A program made the translations under genes and the position numbers. Under the pieces are notes generated by a model that saw only the letters and a program-made list of their open reading frames with translations, was not told the origin of the DNA and made no database searches. Shown piece by piece: positions 23,193 to 32,316 of a stretch of 64,000 nucleotides of DNA (its first letter is position 1; each line of letters opens with the position of its first letter). Source of the DNA: Flavobacterium saccharophilum (GTDB lineage Bacteria; Bacteroidota; Bacteroidia; Flavobacteriales; Flavobacteriaceae); assembly GCF_900142735.1 (NCBI RefSeq), contig NZ_FRBY01000003.1, positions 558,001-622,000 on the forward strand. The letters run 5' to 3'.

Positions 23193-24371
23193 TTAAATTG
23201 ATTTAAAAGCAATAACAAACGAGATTACCGTTACGATTAGTCCAACCATAAAAATATTGTAGGCGATTCGTAAAAGGTTGTATTTTCGCTGCAAAACCAA
23301 TCCAAGATAATACAAATCCTTGATCATGGTTGAATACAGATAATCACGATCTTTCATCATTTCGTTCATCGCCCAATCGTATTCTACCAATGGCATTTTA
23401 TAGAAATTCCCAAAAAACATTAAATTCACTTTTTTTGCTTCGACATCATCACGTGTAAAAAAACCAGAAGTTACTTTTGGACGTGTCGAAAGAATAGCAA
23501 AAATAATGGTCACAACACTAGAAATCAACATAATAAAAGTCGGAATCACTAAATGCGCATTTTTCGGACTGTCTAGTTTTGGAATAATCGATGAAAGCGC
23601 AATAGAAATAATAATAGCATTTACTGACAACAAAATGTTCGCTTTACTGTCAGCAATACCACTTAATCGGGTATGATTTCCTAAAGTTACGCGGAATAAA
23701 GTATCAACACCGCGATCTGGTTTCTCGACTTTATCTCTCTTTTTATTCTCTTCTTCAATTTTATCAGCTTCTTTCTGTTCTTGTTTTTCAATTTTTTTCT
23801 GCACAAAAAGTATGTTTCTTTCTTTTAGAGGCTGCCATTTTTTCAATGCAAAATCAGTATAAAAACGATGTTTGTTCATTAAAAAACTCAAATTCTCTTT
23901 CGCCCATTCTGTATTCGAATAGGAAACATTTAAAGCGTTTTTTAGCTCCAGACGCAATAACTCACAGGTAATTTCATACTCAGCTCCAACAAGATGTGCG
24001 TAATCAGCATCCTTTATAATTTTTTCCAAATGTGTTTTCGGAATATATTCTTTAACAGTCGCCAGAATTAAGGTAGAAACCTTTTCGATAAAATCATCAG
24101 ATTGATCTTTCTCTTTCAAAAAAGCAGTCGCAATTTTTACACTCTCCTTTTCATGATTTTCAAAACCTACAATGTATCCGGTATCATGAAACCAAGCTGC
24201 CACAAGAAGAAGTTCTTTTTCTTCTCCTTTAACTTCCTCTTTTTTGCATAACTCTTTTACAGCACTAACAACTGTTAAAGTATGATTGAGATTATGATAA
24301 GAATATAAATTAGAAAGTTTATCTTTGAGTAAATTACTGACGAAATCTTCGGATTGTTCTATAAGATTCAT
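23193..24371 (-). CDS. HD-domain protein fused to a PycTM (Pycsar effector-like, DUF5706) module
   Basis: 392 residues. An N-terminal HD phosphohydrolase domain (about 5-180) has a full metal-binding set: H30 (NLNHTLTVV), H62-D63 (AAWFHDTGY), H73 (ENHEKES) and D121/D123 (KDADYAHL). A charged coiled-coil-like linker (190-220) follows. The C-terminal part (222-392) matches the PycTM family: RLSGIADSKANILLSVNAII (235-254), membrane segments at about 247-265, 275-295 and 370-390, and the block EYDWAMNEMMKDRDYLYSTM. In Pycsar anti-phage systems a PycTM effector damages the membrane after binding cCMP or cUMP. No cyclase gene is adjacent here. The HD domain could hydrolyse a nucleotide signal. The gene is divergent from the phosphoesterase gene, 26 bases apart. 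Confidence 0.85.
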   Translation of the reverse strand: MNLIEQSEDFVSNLLKDKLSNLYSYHNLNHTLTVVSAVKELCKKEEVKGEEKELLLVAAWFHDTGYIVGFENHEKESVKIATAFLKEKDQSDDFIEKVSTLILATVKEYIPKTHLEKIIKDADYAHLVGAEYEITCELLRLELKNALNVSYSNTEWAKENLSFLMNKHRFYTDFALKKWQPLKERNILFVQKKIEKQEQKEADKIEEENKKRDKVEKPDRGVDTLFRVTLGNHTRLSGIADSKANILLSVNAIIISIALSSIIPKLDSPKNAHLVIPTFIMLISSVVTIIFAILSTRPKVTSGFFTRDDVEAKKVNLMFFGNFYKMPLVEYDWAMNEMMKDRDYLYSTMIKDLYYLGLVLQRKYNLLRIAYNIFMVGLIVTVISFVIAFKSI

Positions 24372-24397
24372 TGAGAATATTTTTATACCACTAAATT

Positions 24398-27300
24398 ATG
24401 AAATTGTTTTTGTATAACCATTTTATTACGAAGATTAAAACGTATTCTTTTGTAATAACCTTACTGTTTTTACTTAATTCTTGTGCGACACATAAAGCTC
24501 AATATGGCAAAAATGTAAGCGCTAACGAAACGGAGAACGCAACAGACACGATAAAAATTGCCCACACGCTTTTTTTAGTGGGTGATGCCGGAAATGCAGA
24601 TGAAGAACAGGCGCAGCAAACCTTAGAATTATTGCATCAAAAATTAAAAAAAGCAAATAAAAAATCGACTTTGGTTTTTTTAGGTGATAATATATATCCG
24701 AAAGGTTTTCCTGCTGATAAAAATGATTCACAAAAAGCTTTGGCCGAAACCAAACTAACCAATCAATTAAAATTAACTAAAGGTTTTAAGGGAAAAACCA
24801 TTGTAATTCCCGGAAACCATGATTGGTACAGCGGTATAAAAGGTTTAGAAAATCAGGCTGAATTTGTGACCAAATACCTCAATGAAAAAAAAGCATTCCT
24901 TCCTAGAAAAAGTTGTCCAATTGAAGATGTAAAAATTGATAGTACAACCACCTTAATTACCGTTGACAGTGAATGGTTTCTGGAGGATTGGGACAACCAT
25001 CCAACAATAAACGACAATTGTGACATTAAAACACGTGAGGCTTTTTTTGACGAGCTGGAAAATATTTTAAATAAAAATCAGGAAAAAACAGTTGTTCTAG
25101 CCATTCATCATCCGTTATTAAGCAACGGATCACATGGAGGGCAGTATTCCTGGGAAAAACAATTGTTTCCTTTAGAGAAAAAGATTCCACTACCAGTAAT
25201 AGGTTCTTTTATTAATTTACTTCGAAAGACTTCCGGGGTAAGTCCACAAGATCTTCAAAACAAACAATATACTATTTATGCTAAGCGAATTAAAACGCTC
25301 TTGCAAGGCCAGAAAAATGTTATTGTAGTATCCGGACATGATCACAATCTCCAATATATAAACAATGAAAACATCACGCAGATTATTAGCGGTGCCGGTT
25401 CCAAATCTGAAGCGGCGAGAGCCATAAATCCAAATGATTTTTCATATGGTGGTAATGGATATGCAACACTAACCTTATTTAAAAGTGGTGATGCGAAAGT
25501 GGCTTTCTTTGGAAATGAAAACAATCATGAAAAAATGCTTTTTGAACGTGAAATTATCAAAGCTAAAGAAATTAACTGGGCTGCAACTGTAGACAATAAG
25601 TTTCCGCCAACCGTTACGACTTCTATTTATTCAACTAAAATGACGGATAAGGGTTTGTTTCATAAATTCCTGTTCGGTCAACATTACAGAAAATATTACA
25701 GCATGCCAATTGAAGCCAGAACAGCTACTTTAGACACTTTAAAAGGTGGTTTAAAACCTATTCGTGAAGGCGGAGGACATCAATCAGTTTCTTTAAGAAT
25801 GTCTGATCCAAAAGGAAGAGAATATGTAATGCGTGCAATGAAAAAAAGTGCAACCGTATTTTTGCAATCAGTTGCTTTTAAGGACCAATATGTTGTAAAT
25901 GATTTTGATCAAACCTATGCAGAAGATTTTCTTTTGGATTTTTATACTACAACGCATCCTTACACACCTTTTGCAATAGCTAGTTTGTCTGATCAATTGG
26001 GGCTTTTACACACCAATCCGGTTTTATATTATATTCCGAAACAAAATGGACTGAAAGAATTCAATTCGAATTTTGGTGACCAACTATATATGGTTGAAGA
26101 GAGACCTGCAGACAATCATCTTGACGGAAAAAACTTTGGCAAACCAACCAATATTATTAGCACTGATGACATGATGATGAACCTTCACAAAGACGAAAAA
26201 TATTCAGTTGATCAAAAAGAATATATAAAGGTTCGTTTATTTGATATGCTTATTGGCGACTGGGACAGACATAGTGATCAATGGCGTTGGGCAGAACACA
26301 AGATTGGTGACAAAGTGGTCTATACGCCTATTCCACGCGATCGCGATCAGGCTTTCCCTAAATACGACGGAACTTTACTTTCACTCTTAATGAACGTTCC
26401 GGCGATTCGTCATATGCGAACTTTTAAAAGCAAAATCGATAATGTAAAGTGGCTTAATAGAGAACCTTATCCGTTAGATTTAGCTTTCTTAAAAACAGCA
26501 GAAGAAAAAGACTGGATTGAACAAGCTAAATATATTCAGGAAAATTTATCGGACAGCGACATTGATAATGCATTTAAAAATTTACCTAAAGAAGTTCAGG
26601 ACGGAACAATTGAAGACATCAAGCAAAAACTAAAGAGCAGAAAAAAAGAGCTTCAGAAATATGCTTCGGAATATTCAGATGTTCTTGATAAAACGGTCAT
26701 GATTGCCGGAACTGACAAAAAAGATAAATTCGTTTTGAATCATAATGGCCGTAAAAGTATCGAAATTCAGGTTTACAGAATGAAGAAAGATGGTGATGAA
26801 TTGATTTACACCAAAACTGTAAATGACAAAAAAACTAAAAATCTATGGATTTATGGTTTAGATGATGCCGATGTTTTTCAGGTTACCGGAGAACAAAAGT
26901 CTGCTATTAAAATCCGTTTGATTGGAGGTCAAAACAATGATATTTACAACATTGAAAACGGAAGAAAAGTTATTGTTTACGATTTTAAATCAAAAGAAAA
27001 CACTTATAATTTAGATTCTAAAACCAAAACCGAGTTGACAGATGATTACGATGTTAACTTATACAATTACGAAAAACCAAAATATAATGTGGTTTCAGGA
27101 TTACCAAATATTGGATTCAACCCTGATGACGGAGTAAAATTGGGAATTAATTTGAACTATACTGTAAATAACTTCAAGCAAAACCCGTATACTCAAAGAC
27201 ATGTTTTAAATGCTTTTTATTATTTTGCTACAGGAGGTTTAGAATTTAATTATGTTGCACATTTTCCGGGTTTGCTAGGGAAATGGGTTATTGATGTTGA

Positions 27301-28129
27301 ATCCTTATATACAACACCAAATTTTGCAATGAACTATTTTGGATTCGGAAATGAAACTCCATATGATAATGAAGACGATTTAGACTATAATCGTGTAAGA
27401 ATTCGAAAGTTTAACATCTCCGGCGCCATCAGACATGTAGGACGCTATGGAAGCGAATTTAGTGTACAGCCTATTTTCCAGAGAATGACAGTTGAAGAGA
27501 CAGAAAACCGATATATTGATATTCCGAATATAGTGAACCCAATTGTTTTTGATAGTCAGAACTATGGAGGCTTAAAAGTCAAATATTTATTTAAAAATGC
27601 TGATTTTGCATCTAAACCAACTTTGGGAATCGCTTTTATGGCATCAGCAACCTGGCAAACCAATTTAAATGATACGAAACAAAATTTCCCAACACTGGAA
27701 AGTATTTTAGGTTTTACGCATCGAATTGATCATAATGGAAAGCTAGTTTTGGCTACACTTTTTAAAGGAAAAGCCATTTTAAATAATAATTTTGACTTTT
27801 ATCATGGTGCGGCTCTAGGAGGAGATACTGATTTACGTGGTTATAGAAATGACCGCTTTTTAGGAAACTCTTATTTCTCTCAGAGTTCTGATTTAAGATA
27901 TACTATTGGTAAAATTCAACGTACTGTTGCGCCTTTAACCTATGGTATTTTAGGTGGTTTTGACTACGGAAGAATATGGCTTGACGGTGAAGATTCTAAA
28001 AAATGGCATCAGGATTACGGAGGTGGACTTTGGTTAAATGCCATCAATGTGATCACAGCAAGAATCTCTTATTTCCAATCTCCTGATGAAGTGGGAAGAG
28101 TTATTTTTGGTGCGGCATATAGCTTTTAA
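24398..28129 (+). CDS. Lipoprotein with calcineurin-like phosphoesterase, kinase-like region and outer-membrane beta-barrel
   Basis: 1243 residues. A lipoprotein-type signal ends LLNSC (C29). A calcineurin-like metallophosphoesterase covers about 55-375, with GDAG (62-65), GDN (96-98), GNHD (139-142), HH (237-238) and GHDHN (313-317). Residues about 455-700 look kinase-like: a glycine-rich REGGGHQSVSLRM, a VMRAMKK lysine strand (477-483), a GDWDRHSDQW loop (620-629) and an IPRDRDQAF motif (645-653), resembling the CotH/Fam20-type arrangement. From about 920 to the end is a beta-barrel of the BamA/TamA (surface antigen) type, with GAALGGDTDLRGYRNDRF and terminal aromatic AYSF. It probably sits in the outer membrane. 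The phosphatase assignment is firm; the kinase-like part is inference. Confidence 0.88.
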   Translation: MKLFLYNHFITKIKTYSFVITLLFLLNSCATHKAQYGKNVSANETENATDTIKIAHTLFLVGDAGNADEEQAQQTLELLHQKLKKANKKSTLVFLGDNIYPKGFPADKNDSQKALAETKLTNQLKLTKGFKGKTIVIPGNHDWYSGIKGLENQAEFVTKYLNEKKAFLPRKSCPIEDVKIDSTTTLITVDSEWFLEDWDNHPTINDNCDIKTREAFFDELENILNKNQEKTVVLAIHHPLLSNGSHGGQYSWEKQLFPLEKKIPLPVIGSFINLLRKTSGVSPQDLQNKQYTIYAKRIKTLLQGQKNVIVVSGHDHNLQYINNENITQIISGAGSKSEAARAINPNDFSYGGNGYATLTLFKSGDAKVAFFGNENNHEKMLFEREIIKAKEINWAATVDNKFPPTVTTSIYSTKMTDKGLFHKFLFGQHYRKYYSMPIEARTATLDTLKGGLKPIREGGGHQSVSLRMSDPKGREYVMRAMKKSATVFLQSVAFKDQYVVNDFDQTYAEDFLLDFYTTTHPYTPFAIASLSDQLGLLHTNPVLYYIPKQNGLKEFNSNFGDQLYMVEERPADNHLDGKNFGKPTNIISTDDMMMNLHKDEKYSVDQKEYIKVRLFDMLIGDWDRHSDQWRWAEHKIGDKVVYTPIPRDRDQAFPKYDGTLLSLLMNVPAIRHMRTFKSKIDNVKWLNREPYPLDLAFLKTAEEKDWIEQAKYIQENLSDSDIDNAFKNLPKEVQDGTIEDIKQKLKSRKKELQKYASEYSDVLDKTVMIAGTDKKDKFVLNHNGRKSIEIQVYRMKKDGDELIYTKTVNDKKTKNLWIYGLDDADVFQVTGEQKSAIKIRLIGGQNNDIYNIENGRKVIVYDFKSKENTYNLDSKTKTELTDDYDVNLYNYEKPKYNVVSGLPNIGFNPDDGVKLGINLNYTVNNFKQNPYTQRHVLNAFYYFATGGLEFNYVAHFPGLLGKWVIDVESLYTTPNFAMNYFGFGNETPYDNEDDLDYNRVRIRKFNISGAIRHVGRYGSEFSVQPIFQRMTVEETENRYIDIPNIVNPIVFDSQNYGGLKVKYLFKNADFASKPTLGIAFMASATWQTNLNDTKQNFPTLESILGFTHRIDHNGKLVLATLFKGKAILNNNFDFYHGAALGGDTDLRGYRNDRFLGNSYFSQSSDLRYTIGKIQRTVAPLTYGILGGFDYGRIWLDGEDSKKWHQDYGGGLWLNAINVITARISYFQSPDEVGRVIFGAAYSF

Positions 28130-28135
28130 AAGTTG

Positions 28136-28312
28136 CTAAGATTCTGAGATGCTAAGGTTCTGAGGTTTTTTCTTAGGTTCAAAGTTGCAAAGGCTCAAAG
28201 TAACAAAGGTTTTTTTAGCCACGAATTCACGAATTATTTGTAATAAAAATTCGTGAATTCGTGGCTAACTTTTTTCTTAGCATCTTAGCTACTTAGGATC
28301 TCAGAAACTTAG
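28136..28312. repeat. Nested inverted repeat: CTRAG octamers, CAAAG octamers, central hairpin
   Basis: Left side: CTRAG words at 28136, 28144, 28152 and 28160, then CAAAG words at 28180, 28188, 28196 and 28204, all 8 bases apart within each set. Centre: a perfect 19-base hairpin, 28217-28235 (AGCCACGAATTCACGAATT) with 28248-28266. Right side: CTYAG words at 28276, 28284, 28292, 28300 and 28308, running up to the stop codon of the next gene. It lies between two convergent genes and could stop transcription in both directions. Confidence 0.92.
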
Positions 28313-28313
28313 A

Positions 28314-29174
28314 CTATTTTAATTTGAACTCGTAAAGGTTACCTCCTACTTTATTCGTTTTTTCGTCGGCTATAAGTAAAGTGTTGTTATCTTTAAAAAC
28401 GATCGCTTCTTTTTGAGAAAAATTACCTAAACTAATTTCTGTCTGAGTTCCTTTATGGAATAAATCGCCTTTAAAACCTTTAAACAAGACAATTTTATCA
28501 TGGCTTAACAGCACTACTTTTTTTCCGTCAGGGCTAATGGTTGCACTGGTTAACACGCAATGATTGTAATTATTACAAGTTTTAAACTCACCTATTTTAG
28601 TTGCTTTTTGAGTTCCGGGCTTGTTTGCTATTTTATAAATAAAAGCAGTTCCGTCAAACCCCTTACTTCTGTTTTTTGTAAAAAGATAAAAGTAGTTTCC
28701 GTGTTCAAAGAAGCCCTCAACATCATAAAACATTTCTTTTTTCTTTGGAGGAAATTCGGTTTGTTCCGGATACGAAAATGAAATTTTATATTCGGCGGAA
28801 GCCTGATCTTTACTAAGCTGATTTTTATTCACTTTGTAAATACAAAGATCTTTTCGTTCATTGTCGTTATTTCCAAAATCGCCAATATAAATATTCCCGT
28901 TTTTATCTTTAGTAATATCTTCCCAATCTACATTTTTTGCATTTGAAATCGTGATCGTTTTATCTAATTTGCCTTCAGAGTTTATAGCATAAATAGCATT
29001 TTTATTTCCGCTGTCTTCTAAAGTATAAATTAGTTTCTTTTCAGGAAAATAAGTAATTCCAGACACTTCTTTTAATTTTTTTGGAAGCGAATAAAGTGTT
29101 TTTAAATCATTATCCGATTGTTGTTGACAAGCTAATAAAAAAACAGAAGCTATCAATAAAAGAGACTTTTTCAT
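28314..29174 (-). CDS. Lipoprotein, SdiA-regulated / beta-propeller-like
   Basis: 286 residues. A lipoprotein signal peptide ends FLLAC with C16 as the likely lipidated residue. The body has repeated beta-propeller-like blades: LKEVSGITYFPEKKLIYTLED, NVDWEDITKDKNGNIYIGDFGNN, FYDVEGFFEHGNYFYLFTKN and ATISPDGKKVVLLSHDKIVLF. The EVSGI and DWEDI blocks are typical of SdiA-regulated and related phytase-like propellers. It is probably tethered in the periplasm or outer membrane. It is convergent with the giant phosphoesterase gene. No catalytic residues can be assigned. Confidence 0.8.
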   Translation of the reverse strand: MKKSLLLIASVFLLACQQQSDNDLKTLYSLPKKLKEVSGITYFPEKKLIYTLEDSGNKNAIYAINSEGKLDKTITISNAKNVDWEDITKDKNGNIYIGDFGNNDNERKDLCIYKVNKNQLSKDQASAEYKISFSYPEQTEFPPKKKEMFYDVEGFFEHGNYFYLFTKNRSKGFDGTAFIYKIANKPGTQKATKIGEFKTCNNYNHCVLTSATISPDGKKVVLLSHDKIVLFKGFKGDLFHKGTQTEISLGNFSQKEAIVFKDNNTLLIADEKTNKVGGNLYEFKLK

Positions 29175-29282
29175 AAATCTTATTTTAGTTTAATTAAAAC
29201 CTTTGTGCACTTAAAGTTAAGCATTTCAAACAATAGCTTTGAGAGCTTTATGTAAATCTTAACGGACTTTGTTTGCAGTTAA

Positions 29283-29398
29283 TTTTACCGCAAAGCACGC
29301 AAAAGTTTTTTTTATTGATGTGTTTACAATTGCTTTAATAAGTTCGCAAAGCTATGCGAATAAAACTTTGCATAAACCCTTTGCGGCCTTTACAATCA
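29283..29398. repeat. CGCAAAG-type intergenic repeat
   Basis: Left end ACCGCAAAGCACGCAAAAG (29288 onward) and right end CCCTTTGCGGCCTTTA (near 29378-29393) are roughly inverted, with GCAAAGC/GCTTTGC-like words between (TTCGCAAAGCTATGCGAA near 29343). It lies between two minus-strand genes. The same word family recurs at 49950-50077. Confidence 0.7.
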
Positions 29399-29402
29399 CA
29401 AT

Positions 29403-30455
29403 TTAAATCAGGTTTGTATTTTTAAAGTTACGAGTAATAAATTCAAATGCTGCGAACATAATATGTCCCATTGATTTGGCATTTTTAAACTTCATATCAT
29501 TGGTATAACGGTACAATTCCATTTTTAGTTGATTAAGATGTTCCTCTGTCGAAATGGTATCGTGACACATTATATTCAATAGTTTTTTAATTCTGTTCTC
29601 GGCAGAATGAATACGTTTTGCCAGAATTGCCCTTTCTTCATCTTTATATTGAATAATCGAACGTTCTTCTAATTTCTCCTTAATCAGTTTTATCATCGGA
29701 TAATTTTCCTTGAAAAACTGTGGACGATAAACTTTAAAATTCCCTTCATAACATTGCTGATCAAAATCGATCGGACGTATTTTATAAACCACCTGATCAA
29801 AATCATGAATCGGGACAATTACATAATTATACGCACGCATGTCTCCTAAAAGACGAATCATACAGCGTTCATTGAATTTCACAAACTCTTTTGCAATTTG
29901 AGACTTTTCAGTTTCGGTACAGCTATCTAGTAATGTATCCATAAAAACATCACCCGGAATTCCGATAATATGTTCTTCGATTAAAGTATCCTTAAAAACC
30001 AGAAAATTGATTTTGTCAGGCGAAAGAATATCTTCTAATTCTAAACCATAAATTCTTGAAGCATCTGCCTTTTTAATATAAAAATGAACGTAATTATCAT
30101 TGAGAATATTTCGGACTTTAATTCGGAAAGGTTTTGAGTTTCCGAAAGTACAATAATCTATTGCATCAATATTTAGAAACTGAATAATCTCACTATTCCC
30201 ATCAGAATGCAGAAGGGAATAGATTTTTTTAAGATTTAAGTCAATTTCATTTCTTTCAAATTCACTGTAATAAACGCGAATCCATAAAGTATCCGTTTCA
30301 TTTTTATCGTAGACATTTATAGAACCGGCAAATCGCAGCAAATCATCATAGAACACAGATACTTTTGAGATCCGTTCGTAGCGTTCTAAATAACTTAAAA
30401 GAGAAGGTGTTAAAGGATAAGACGGTTTTTTTAAAACCATTAAAGGTTCACTCAT
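29403..30455 (-). CDS. Conserved unknown protein with kinase-like motifs
   Basis: 350 residues, soluble. I do not recognise an annotated family. The order of motifs is kinase-like: a strand with lysines VHFYIKKADASRIYG (123-137) followed by LELEDI (candidate alpha-C glutamate), then RLLGDMRAYNYVIV (201-214), which resembles a catalytic loop (G-D-x-x-x-x-N), then KIRPIDFDQ (225-233), which resembles the metal-binding D-F-D/DFG position. C-terminal helices (ERAILAKRIHSAENRIKKLL) follow. This suggests an aminoglycoside-kinase-like or similar fold. It stands alone and is divergent from the ABC transporter genes. The call is inferred from motif order only. Confidence 0.7.
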   Translation of the reverse strand: MSEPLMVLKKPSYPLTPSLLSYLERYERISKVSVFYDDLLRFAGSINVYDKNETDTLWIRVYYSEFERNEIDLNLKKIYSLLHSDGNSEIIQFLNIDAIDYCTFGNSKPFRIKVRNILNDNYVHFYIKKADASRIYGLELEDILSPDKINFLVFKDTLIEEHIIGIPGDVFMDTLLDSCTETEKSQIAKEFVKFNERCMIRLLGDMRAYNYVIVPIHDFDQVVYKIRPIDFDQQCYEGNFKVYRPQFFKENYPMIKLIKEKLEERSIIQYKDEERAILAKRIHSAENRIKKLLNIMCHDTISTEEHLNQLKMELYRYTNDMKFKNAKSMGHIMFAAFEFITRNFKNTNLI

Positions 30456-30564
30456 TTTTTAAATATCTTTAGTACAAATTTACATGAATCGCACGATATA
30501 AATAAATTTAGCGTAACAATATACAAGTTGGATCGTCATACTAAAAACTAAAACCGAAATAAAT

Positions 30565-31476
30565 TTGGAAACCATTCTTACCATTGAAAATCTTAGTAAA
30601 AGATACGGGCGCATTCAGGCCTTAAAAAATGTATCTTTTGAAATACAAAAAGGCCGTGTTTATGGAATTCTAGGCCCAAACGGAAGTGGAAAATCGACTA
30701 CTTTAGGAATTGTACTTAGTGTTGTAAACAGAAGTTCAGGCGATTATCGCTGGTTTAACGGCCAAATGCAAACACATGAAGCGTTGAAAAAAGTGGGAGC
30801 TATTATTGAGAGACCTAACTTTTACCCGTATATGACGGCTGAAGAAAATCTAAAATTGGTGTGCAAAATAAAAAGCATCAACTACGCTAAAATCAATGAA
30901 AAACTTGATTTGGTTGGATTGACGGAAAGAAAAGACAGCAAGTTCAGTACTTTTTCATTAGGGATGAAACAGCGTTTAGCTATTGCTTCGGCACTTTTGA
31001 ACGATCCTGAAATTTTGATTTTAGATGAACCAACAAATGGATTAGATCCCCAGGGAATTCATCAGATTCGTGATATTATTAAAAAGATCGCTTCACAGGG
31101 AACTACCATTTTATTGGCTTCTCATTTATTAGATGAAGTAGAAAAAGTATGTTCACACGTAATTGTACTGAGAAAAGGAGAAATTTTATATTCCGGTTCA
31201 GTTGACGGAATGTCGGCAAATGAAGGTTTCTTTGAAGTTCAGGCCGATGACAATTTACTTTTGAAAACAGCTTTACAAGAACATCCTGCAATAGACAGAA
31301 TTGCTGACGAAGACGGAAGAGTTTTGGTGTATTTAAAATCAGAATTATCAGCTTCAGAATTAAATCAGTTTTTATTTTCTAAAAATATTGCTTTAGGCCA
31401 TTTAGTAAAACGCAAAAACAGTTTAGAAGCACAATTTTTAGAATTAACAAAAAACGCCACCATCCAAAAAAACTAA
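30565..31476 (+). CDS. ABC transporter ATP-binding protein (ABC-2 type)
   Basis: 303 residues, starting with TTG: the METILTIENLSKRYG start is characteristic of the family and no ATG is available nearby. Walker A is GPNGSGKST (37-45), the signature is FSLGMKQRLAIA, and Walker B is LILDEPTNGLDP, followed by the H-loop in LLASHLLDEVEKV. The C-terminal 80 residues form a BcrA/CcmA-like extension. It powers the permease encoded 3 bases downstream. The substrate is unknown; such pairs often export peptides or lipids, or confer bacitracin-like resistance. Confidence 0.93.
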   Translation: METILTIENLSKRYGRIQALKNVSFEIQKGRVYGILGPNGSGKSTTLGIVLSVVNRSSGDYRWFNGQMQTHEALKKVGAIIERPNFYPYMTAEENLKLVCKIKSINYAKINEKLDLVGLTERKDSKFSTFSLGMKQRLAIASALLNDPEILILDEPTNGLDPQGIHQIRDIIKKIASQGTTILLASHLLDEVEKVCSHVIVLRKGEILYSGSVDGMSANEGFFEVQADDNLLLKTALQEHPAIDRIADEDGRVLVYLKSELSASELNQFLFSKNIALGHLVKRKNSLEAQFLELTKNATIQKN

Positions 31477-31479
31477 ACC

Positions 31480-32316
31480 ATGAACAGACTTATCTCTATA
31501 GAACTTCAAAAAATCTGGAAAAACAAAGCCAGCCGTGTTCTTACCTTAACCTATTTTATTCTACTTTCTTTCATTGCATTAATTGCGTCTATAAAATTTG
31601 ACATTGGCGTAATTAAATTTCATCTAGCCGAAATGGGAATTTTCAACTTTCCTTTTATTTGGCACTTTAATACCTATATCGCCGCATGGCTTAAATTTTT
31701 CTTAGCAATTGTAATCGTTTCCATGATGGCAAATGAGTATAGTTATGGTACCTTAAAACAAAACTTAATTGACGGACTAAGTAAAAAAGAATTCATTTTA
31801 TCCAAATTCTTAACAGTAGTTGTTTTCGCTTTGTTTTCAACTATTTTCATTTTCGTTATGAGCTTGATTCTTGGATTGAGTTTTTCATCTTACACAGAAT
31901 TCGGAATTGTTTTTAGTGATTTAGATTATCTTTTGGCCTTTTTTGTAAAACTTACCGGTTTCTTCTCTTTCTGTTTATTTCTTGGGATTTTAGTAAAACG
32001 TTCTGCTTTTGCCTTAGGATTTTTATTGGTTTGGAGTATTTTTGAGGCCATCGCAAAAGGAGTTTTAGTTTTTAAAATCTTCCCCGAAAGCACTATAGGA
32101 TATACTATAATGAAGTTTTTTCCATTAGAAGCAATGTCTAATTTAATTGTTGAGCCTTTTACAAGATTATCTGTAATTAGAAACATCGGAACACAAATGG
32201 GAGTTAATGACATAAAAGATTATGATGTTCATTTTTCTTCCATTTTAATTGTTTTAGTCTGGACATTCTTATTTGTTTACTTCTCTTACAAATTATTAAA
32301 AAATCGAGATTTATAG
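31480..32316 (+). CDS. ABC-2 type transporter permease
   Basis: 278 residues with six hydrophobic segments: about 18-38, 62-85, 103-125, 145-170, 175-195 and 250-270. The N-terminal MNRLISIELQKIWKNKASR is typical of ABC-2 permeases, as is the ANEYSYGTLKQNLIDGLSKKEFILSK coupling region. It starts 3 bases after the ATPase stop, so it is its partner. A TATATTTG box starts directly after its stop codon and begins the next transcription unit. Confidence 0.9.
   Translation: MNRLISIELQKIWKNKASRVLTLTYFILLSFIALIASIKFDIGVIKFHLAEMGIFNFPFIWHFNTYIAAWLKFFLAIVIVSMMANEYSYGTLKQNLIDGLSKKEFILSKFLTVVVFALFSTIFIFVMSLILGLSFSSYTEFGIVFSDLDYLLAFFVKLTGFFSFCLFLGILVKRSAFALGFLLVWSIFEAIAKGVLVFKIFPESTIGYTIMKFFPLEAMSNLIVEPFTRLSVIRNIGTQMGVNDIKDYDVHFSSILIVLVWTFLFVYFSYKLLKNRDL

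Noticed and set aside
30560..30567. TAAATTTG as promoter of the ABC transporter genes
   Set aside because: It overlaps the TTG start codon itself, so transcription from it would begin inside the gene; the family-conserved N-terminus would be lost.
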